Shown here piece by piece: positions 58,601 to 64,000 of a stretch of DNA of 64,000 bases. The first letter of the stretch is position 1; each line of letters opens with the position of its first letter. Origin of the DNA: Owenia fusiformis (taxonomy: Eukaryota > Annelida > Polychaeta > Sabellida > Oweniidae); assembly GCA_903813345.2 (NCBI GenBank), contig CAIIXF020000008.1:19948822-20012821 (forward strand), given 5' to 3'. The notes under the pieces were generated by a model, which searched no databases, was not told where the DNA came from, and saw only the letters and a list, made by a program, of their open reading frames with translations. Both the position numbers and the translations under genes were made by a program.

Positions 58601-58999
58601 CCCTGAGTAGAATATTTCAAGAGTCAGTTAATATTTACAATGTGCTTAATTGCTTGCTTTATTTCAGGAGGCCGAGGTGGTGGACGAGGTGGAGAAGGAG
58701 GTGGATATAGAGGAGGCGGTCGGGGAGACCAACAAGGAGGAGGAGGTCGAGGGGGGCGAGTCCAGGGAGGGTGGGGAGGTGATAGGCCTCAGAGTGGTGG
58801 TGGAGGTTGGGGTGGTGGTGGAAATGACCAACAGCAACAAGGAGGGGGAGCTGGACTTGCCTTCTTTGGAGGTGGGGGTGGCGGAGGTGGAGGAGGAGGT
58901 TACCCAGGAGGGGGAGGAGGAGGGGGTCCTCGTGGGGGAGGTGGGAGAGGAAGAGGTGGGGGAAGAGGAGGTAGGGGTGGCAGAGGACGACAATATTAG
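49646..58999 (+). CDS. FAM98: FAM98 family protein (tRNA-ligase-complex associated)
   Basis: FAM98 proteins bind the RTCB-DDX1 tRNA-splicing ligase complex. Nine coding exons: 49646-49683, 51775-51923, 52738-52794, 53108-53185, 53712-53911, 54567-54764, 55075-55174, 58156-58338, 58668-58999. Phases close and give 444 aa. The N-terminal ~110 residues (MENDILDSLEDLGYTGPLID..., EFTHLVAWLSTDLC) match the CH-like domain. The conserved block LGKPLLK..., KRLDVTIQSFKWSDKAK and EINKVLIGRVPDRGGR match FAM98A/B. The C-terminal ~115 residues are Gly/Arg-rich with RGG boxes (RNA-binding, Arg-methylation type), ending RGGRGGRGRQY. In this tail the GC content is far above its surroundings. Introns 1 and 7 are filled with a SINE, a minisatellite and nested elements. 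Whether it equals A, B or C is undecided; a single pre-duplication gene is likely. Confidence 0.96.
49721..50032 (+). mobile_element. tRNA-derived SINE with (ATA)n tail
   Basis: Pol III promoter boxes are intact: A box TGGCTCAGTGG (49726-49736) and B box GGTTCGATTCC (49770-49780) at normal spacing in a tRNA-like head. A ~200-bp body follows (including cacagggctcctccaaggag and gtaaagtacgtaaaatacgg), then ataataataataataat. About 310 bp and apparently full length. The body resembles a conserved SINE central domain, but which one cannot be told by eye. Located in FAM98 intron 1, sense orientation. Confidence 0.85.
50075..50463. mobile_element. Foldback MITE with ~118-bp arms
   Basis: agtccattttactgcttcat at 50075 pairs with atgaagcagtgaaatggact ending at 50463. 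The arms (50075-50192, 50345-50463) are almost identical inverses, including aaattgggagaccattgtgc and tgtacatgaatgacatttgt. The centre is 150 bp. FAM98 intron 1, just after the SINE. Confidence 0.8.
50865..51440 (+). repeat. Two-level minisatellite (~31-33-bp unit, 133-bp higher-order block)
   Basis: ccataccaaatgtcc and the following aatataggaccaatg recur about a dozen times. The variant block with ccagagacatacatgtgtg appears at 50969 and 51102, giving a 133-bp higher-order period. Degenerate units extend to both sides. Around it, ggcgtaacgttgacat (~50621) and gtgtcaacgttatacccc (~51515) are inverted, so the array may sit inside a foldback. FAM98 intron 1. Confidence 0.75.
53357..53627. mobile_element. 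TTAA-type MITE with CCTCTTGA ends (piggyBac-like)
   Basis: Right end tagtcaagagg is followed by TTAA (53628-53631); left end cctcttga is preceded by ataa, one change from TTAA. 271 bp, no frame. The CC start suits piggyBac-type MITEs. FAM98 intron 4. Confidence 0.5.
53943..54328. mobile_element. TIR element with GATTCTGAACTTTTCC arms
   Basis: ggagtgcgattctgaacttt at the left and its inverse (aaagttcagaataagactcc) at the right. A further inner copy ggaaaagttcagaattag lies at ~54235-54252. 386 bp, no frame. FAM98 intron 5. Confidence 0.65.
55310..55730 (+). mobile_element. GATGCGAGT MITE with CTCF-core-like motif, copy 2
   Basis: gatgcgagtagaaataatct at the left, aattaccaactcgcatc at the right. 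Homologous to the inverse of 40266-40690, with changes and gaps throughout. The reverse strand at 55692-55703 reads CCACCAGGTGGC, the same CTCF-core-like 12-mer as in copy 1. It interrupts the left arm of the 2.3-kb element. Confidence 0.75.
56003..56861 (+). mobile_element. CCGTC-microsatellite-bearing element, copy 2
   Basis: Starts atcccaacgaacgaagttct; a (CCGT/CAGT)n tract of ~85 bp lies at 56042-56125; ends gttcgttgggatttgctact through attttctagtt. Homologous to the inverse of 21219-21985. The ends atcccaacgaac/gttcgttgggat are inverted. Short frames over the microsatellite (SVRQSVSLSVRQ) are repeat artefacts. Confidence 0.7.
57660..57923. mobile_element. Pogo/Tigger-like MITE, copy 6 (long-hairpin subfamily)
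   Basis: TA CAGTAAAACCTGCGTATAGT at the left; CAGGTTTTACTG TA at the right. Internal ttttttgccgagaaaaaatg matches copy 1 (3224-3372). FAM98 intron 7, 78 bp right of the 2.3-kb element. Confidence 0.75.
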
Positions 59000-60458
59000 T
59001 CAACATGGAGCTGGCTAGAGACAAGATCATGACATTACCCAGGAACAATTTGCAGTGTAGACTTTGCCAAAGCACATTTGGAAATGTGTGAATGAAGTAC
59101 ATTTATGTATATAATATTAATACTCTATGTACTATTATCAATGATTATGTCCATATTGGACAACAATGTACTCTAAATCTAATGTTATTATGATGAGTAA
59201 AACCATTGCAGCATATTGACATTTGTTTTATCTTCCCTGTGCAGTTAAAAATTGATGGAGCAAATCCAACCCATTCTAGCGGTAATATCTTTCAAATGCA
59301 TCGCTCAGTTATATTAATAATTTCATAATCAATATTCGAGAATTGGCATGAAAAAATCATTGAAGCAAAAGATTTTCATCATGTCACTGCAACCTTCTTA
59401 GTTCCTTACTAAAATGCTTTATTGTTTGATATATATCAAATCACCCAAAAGACTTGGAACAAATCAGTGTGACCAGTGACTTTACTTTCATTGTGCTAAA
59501 TCAGATTTTTTCATGAATCCTCATCACTTTCCATTTGGTCTGCTAAAGACTCAAGTAGCAATAACTGAAAACTTACAATCAAGAAATTTATAAACTATAT
59601 TATGAATTTATAAATAGGCTACCCTACAGGAGAAAAAATCACTTCATATTACGTGAGATATTTGCATCATGGTAAAGCAATATGTTTAAATTGAAGTGAA
59701 TGCATCTAGGGGGTTTGGTTAAATATTAGTAATGCTTTCAACCCTTATGTTTCAACTGCGTTTTTCAGCTACTTAAAATAGTACTATTTCTGTTTAATTT
59801 TGTTTTATTTGGATCCAAATATTGTACTTTCTGTAACTTAATGAACAATTGGGGAGTATTTATTCCCATTGTAATAAATGAAACTCTAAATGAAAACTAA
59901 ATGAAAATTGTTATTCTGTTCTCTCATATCCCACTCATGAAATAGGCTAGAGTAAACAAATGAAATGTTAAGCATCTCCTCGAATTTGTCAATGCAAAAT
60001 TTACAGTAAGTACAATGTACAATGAAATGAATTGTGGTACTAGTAATTTTGACGGAAACATCTTGCCTCAACTGATTAGAACATGCATAAGTACCCTTTG
60101 AGGATATTAAAAATGTTCCCTCACTCTACCACCATTTAGCCTACTTACTCCAGCCTCAGCTCCAGCCTAACCTCAAATCAATACAATAGGCAATTGCAGT
60201 TTTACTTCAATCTTTATTCACATGCATATTTGTTTATTGTACATTTGGTGGTAACTTTTAAGTAGATATTAGGCGAGGTGTTTTATGATATAAAGCAGGT
60301 GAAGAATGTAATATATTAGATATGTAGTATGTATAAATTCTCAGTGCTGCCATTTCTTCTTGTTTAATTGAAATACGGTTGATTCCTTAAAGAAGTTTGA
60401 GATTGATCTTGATATTAACATTTACCCTCACCCCAAAAAAAAGATCTAATGAGCAATC
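59000..60458. other. FAM98 3' UTR and convergent spacer
   Basis: AATAAA at about 59873 on the plus strand would end FAM98 with a ~0.9-kb 3' UTR. On the minus strand, AATAAA words at about 60209 and 60231 would serve the convergent gene at 60459-61517. No other gene or repeat recognised. Confidence 0.45.
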
Positions 60459-61517
60459 TCAGAGCACTTTGTCGATTAGAAATGTTTTACCATCTAGGTC
60501 ATTCACACCAAGTTGCAGCTTAGTCATATCAATGTGTGCTGTTGCAATATCAACTTCCTCATCACTAGAAGCAGTGTCAGTATCAGAGTCTATGCTATCT
60601 ACTGATTCAGTATTGACCTTTATAGTAGAGGTTTTATTTTTTGAAGTTTGTAATCCATTTACTGATCTTTTGATGAATTTATTTCTGTTACTGCTAGACA
60701 TATTTGGAAGATGTTGCTGAAATACATTGTTTCTTTTCTTATATGTAGCAGTTTGTGCTGTTGATCTTGCTACATGTTGTTTATTGTTTGGTCCAATTAT
60801 TGGTGTCTTGGCAACCGCATGGGTATTCATATGTTTAGCAGCATAAATTGGATCTGCAACAGTGGCTGACCGATTAATTTCAGGTAATGAAACGGTATGT
60901 TTCTTCCCATCCCTGAAGTTTACGACACTAGAACTCCGATTATTTGAAACAATGTTTTTTTGTTGCCCACTTGGCTGTAATTGATTTTCATTTGCGTTGG
61001 CCAGCTGGAAAGCAACTCTTCTCTTGTCGCTATGGCGATTAATGTTGTCTAAATCAGAATTGGAAGATGATTCCTCCCCCATGTAATTCATATTTGTGGG
61101 TATACCTTGGTAGCCATGCTTGAAGTATCCTGATTTTTTGGTTTGTGGCTGGGACATTGGTCTCTGTCCATTTTGGGGGAACATTTCTCGCCTACCAGGA
61201 AACCCTTGTTGTTTTGATTGTCTCAACTCTGGGGCACTTTTACGCCGGCCCCTCATTCTGAACCGATTTGCCAATGCAATTCTTGCATTTGCTTTTTTCA
61301 AATCAATTCGATCTTTGTTCTGCACCCATATATCCTCAAGCGATAGTGTCACCTTTTTGTTGATGTCCTTTAGGTCTTTTTGGACCACATTTATATGTTG
61401 TTTGGTCAAACGAAGTTCAAATGATTCAGCTTTGTTAATTAATGCCAAGTTCTTTTGAAGCTGTTTCTGTTCCAGTTGGTTCTTCAGAAACTCTCGACAT
61501 TGTTTGTCAATCTCCAT
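60459..61517 (-). CDS. Uncharacterised intronless 352-aa protein
   Basis: A single uninterrupted frame; the ATG is the first Met after an in-frame TGA seven codons upstream. I do not recognise the family. Residues ~1-75 are highly charged with heptad-like Leu/Ile spacing and probably helical or coiled-coil (KNQLEQKQLQKNLALINKAE). A basic patch follows (RFRMRGRRKSAPELRQ) with an RRKS-type kinase site. The middle is rich in Asn, Gln and Ser and probably disordered. The C-terminus is acidic (SIDSDTDTASSDEEVDIATA) and ends with a hydrophobic segment (GKTFLIDKVL). No signal peptide or TM. Single-exon structure among multi-exon neighbours suggests a retrocopy or a lineage-specific gene. Convergent with FAM98. 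Confidence 0.7.
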   Translation of the reverse strand: MEIDKQCREFLKNQLEQKQLQKNLALINKAESFELRLTKQHINVVQKDLKDINKKVTLSLEDIWVQNKDRIDLKKANARIALANRFRMRGRRKSAPELRQSKQQGFPGRREMFPQNGQRPMSQPQTKKSGYFKHGYQGIPTNMNYMGEESSSNSDLDNINRHSDKRRVAFQLANANENQLQPSGQQKNIVSNNRSSSVVNFRDGKKHTVSLPEINRSATVADPIYAAKHMNTHAVAKTPIIGPNNKQHVARSTAQTATYKKRNNVFQQHLPNMSSSNRNKFIKRSVNGLQTSKNKTSTIKVNTESVDSIDSDTDTASSDEEVDIATAHIDMTKLQLGVNDLDGKTFLIDKVL

Positions 61518-64000
61518 ATTAATTGGTCTACAGGATCAGACTATAAAGTTCTCTCTATATAGCTAATCCACGTATATTGTTTAAACCATCTTGTGGTTTA
61601 TCTATCATAGCTGCACTTTGTCTTTGGGAAATTGTTCTTGAAATATTTTGTTCCAGTATTCATAGTCGTATTTACATTACATCTTACCTCACCATACTCC
61701 TATACAGCAAAATGTTATGATTTAATTTACTATTTTCTATATCCCATGGAATTGTTTTATTTTTACTGAATAGTTTTGATGTTATATTATTCCATTAGTA
61801 AGATGATATGGATCCCATCTGTGTGTAAATCAATAACACACTCAACTGGAGATTCACATTTGATGAGGAAAAGTTATTGTGATATTTCTCAATTGATAAT
61901 ATGTCTGGTTCCAATATCACACAAGTTAAAGATCACATTTAGTCAATGATAAGTGCTGTATGAATTGATCACCTATGTTGTGTCTGCACTCTTCAGTTTT
62001 TCTTGTATTGTCATTAAGAATTTATCTTATTTAATCCATCCAGATGAAATGTCATTAAGTGGTTCCGATCATTGATCCCTATTTGCGTTGGTCTATTATT
62101 TAAACAAAGACATTACTCAACATGTATTCTCAATTTCCTTCAGCTGCAAGTGGTAATTGAAATTCCACTTGGTTGATTATTGTTCTTAATTGAAATTCAA
62201 ATTTCTGTTCTTAAAGATATTTTGTCTTTCCAGTTTATCAAATACTATCGATATCTTGTCTCTTAGTGTATTAAACACAAAGTTTACCTATTATTTTCTT
62301 GATCACTAACATAAACTTTCTTTACATCAAAATGGTTAACAATATCAGAAAATACAATATTTTCATTTATATACAGAAGCTTTAATGTGCTAGTGATGTT
62401 ATTTTCAATAAAGATATTTCTTTAATGGTTTTAGTTATTTAGCTTCCATAGGATACAGTCCTCTTCTGAGAGCGGAACAAATATTGGTTTTTCAATTCAG
62501 ACCACTCCGTAATAAATGAAAGGTTTTCCTGACATATCAATTAACAGGCTCTGGAGAGAAATGTCAACAGGCCTAAGCCTTCTTGTTGATATCGAGTCTA
62601 ACTTGTGTTTTTGTTTCCAATTCAACTGTTCTTTTCAGGTATTTAACCTGTATTGTTCTTGGATTTAGCATTCCTGTTTCCAATGGCAATCAACAGTACA
62701 GGTGTAATATCTTGTTTGTTTTATTTTATTTCGAAATATTGTGATAATCTATCAAGTTTTCTTCATAATCTTTTAGTTTGCACTTTATATATATAGGCTG
62801 CTTAGGAATCAAACTTTTTGTGCTAACTGTTTATTTCAAGTTATTTGTTGTATACAAGTTTATAGCCCTTAAGAATTTAGTAGCTATAACAACTTTTTTT
62901 GAAATACTTTCTTTTGTTAGTTGTTCAATTTACAATTTTGTTATTTAGTGAGAGCATGCTGGGATGTACATTAAAGTAATTTTCAAGATAGTTCCCTATC
63001 ACATTTCTTTTCAGTGCAATGTAAATAAATCATCTTTTGAAACCCACATTCAAGTGATTCTAAAAATATGAAACTAAATATGTTTTGTAATCTGATACAA
63101 TTGAAATATATTTTTTGAATACTTTTTGGTTTAAAAAGAGTTTGACACCTTTTAAACTGTAAACAGTTTGTACTGAATTGCAATGAATCCAATCCAGATG
63201 ATTCATCTCATTAAGGCGGGTGAATGCGTTAAATGTTCATGTTATTGAGAAAAATTATTTACTGTTCCTGTCCCACCTTAATGGAAAATTTTTAAAAAGT
63301 ATAATGCTTGAGTAAACACCTCAAAAAGTTGTTTTTTATTTTAGTCTGCTGGGTTTTGATTAACCTTATACAACAGACTCTCTTTTAGAGGGTATTTAGT
63401 TTAGGTAAACACATAGGATCCTTGTACATGTACATGTTTGTCTGTGCTGTTTTCTGTATAGTACCCAGGATAAAGCATTCACATTTTATGCATTTAATGT
63501 TAATGCTTTTAGCCAGTCAGTAGAATTCAAAAACAGACAGGACATGACAAGGGCTGCAGGCCCATAGCTAGCTTTTGCCAAGGGTGTCACTTTAAAAAAA
63601 AATTCTAGTTCTTATTTGACAAAGGAGTGGTATCGATATTGAGAACTGAATTCAACAATGTTTTTCTCTTAAACCAATCATTGAAAACATTCTGTAAAAA
63701 AACACTGTATTTTATGTAATGTTGACTGATTGACAACAATTTAATTCGAAAATTATTTAGAAATATTTTATATACAGTAACTGTTTTTGTTAACATTTTT
63801 TGTTTTTTTAGTGCAATTGTTTTTGCTCCTTTCTACCCATTCTTGAGAATGAAATAAATGTCTTTCCGAACCTTGTTGAAACAAAATAGCATATGCAACA
63901 TGTTTTTAGACCTCTCAATATCCCCCCAAAATAGATAAAAATCAAGATAAACCTTTTATTTCATTTAACAAGATACTTTTTAAAATCAACCAAAATTTCC
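61518..64000. other. AT-rich right flank, nothing recognised
   Basis: No convincing coding frame, splice structure, terminal inverted repeats or tandem array was found on either strand. The promoter of the 60459-61517 gene should lie at its left end. Confidence 0.4.

Noticed and set aside
58659-59102. Long antisense frames opposite the last FAM98 exon
   Set aside because: They are shadows of the GC-rich RGG-coding sequence, which leaves few stops on any frame.

Overview
The window looks like nuclear DNA of a marine invertebrate animal. It is AT-rich, its genes are split by many short-to-medium GT-AG introns, and the proteins are clear animal orthologues: GLO1, the PSMD8 proteasome subunit, FAM98, an SLC46 transporter and a Dispatched-like protein. 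Introns and spacers are packed with small non-autonomous DNA transposons and a tRNA-derived SINE. The sequence alone does not fix the phylum; a hemichordate-, mollusc- or other marine-bilaterian-type genome would fit. There are no CRISPR arrays, operons or bacterial features.

Layout from left to right. 1-6765 (minus): the N-terminal 943 codons of a Dispatched-like 12-TM protein that runs off the left edge. 6766-11394: spacer with a 96-bp minisatellite and several foldback elements. 11395-15147 (plus): a five-exon LRR protein ending in a CaaX box. 18769-23018 (minus): GLO1, six exons, 184 aa, all metal ligands present. 23019-32377: a 9-kb transposon-rich spacer dominated by a 4.9-kb foldback with two 691-bp arms. 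32420-38978 (plus): an SLC46-family transporter, four coding exons, with a 2.5-kb hAT-like composite in its last intron. 41017-49366 (minus): PSMD8, eight exons. 49646-58999 (plus): FAM98, nine exons, head-to-head with PSMD8 across 279 bp. 60459-61517 (minus): an intronless 352-aa protein I do not recognise.

The exon chains were built by hand from splice sites. In each chain the exon lengths and phases close without a frame break. The host genes are housekeeping or membrane functions (methylglyoxal detoxification, proteasome lid, tRNA-ligase-associated FAM98, solute transport, lipid-protein or sterol-linked export) and do not form one pathway. The only gene arrangement suggesting shared control is the divergent PSMD8/FAM98 pair, whose linkage also occurs in human 19q13.2.

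The striking feature of the window is its load of inverted-repeat DNA elements. Families can be sorted by target-site duplication: TTAA (Kolobok-like), TA (mariner- and pogo-like) and 8 bp (hAT), plus foldbacks of unclear type. Several are nested. One hAT composite carries an open reading frame behind a good splice acceptor. One MITE family carries a CTCF-core-like motif in two copies. The long arms lie in introns, so pre-mRNAs of SLC46, PSMD8, FAM98 and the LRR gene should form long hairpins.
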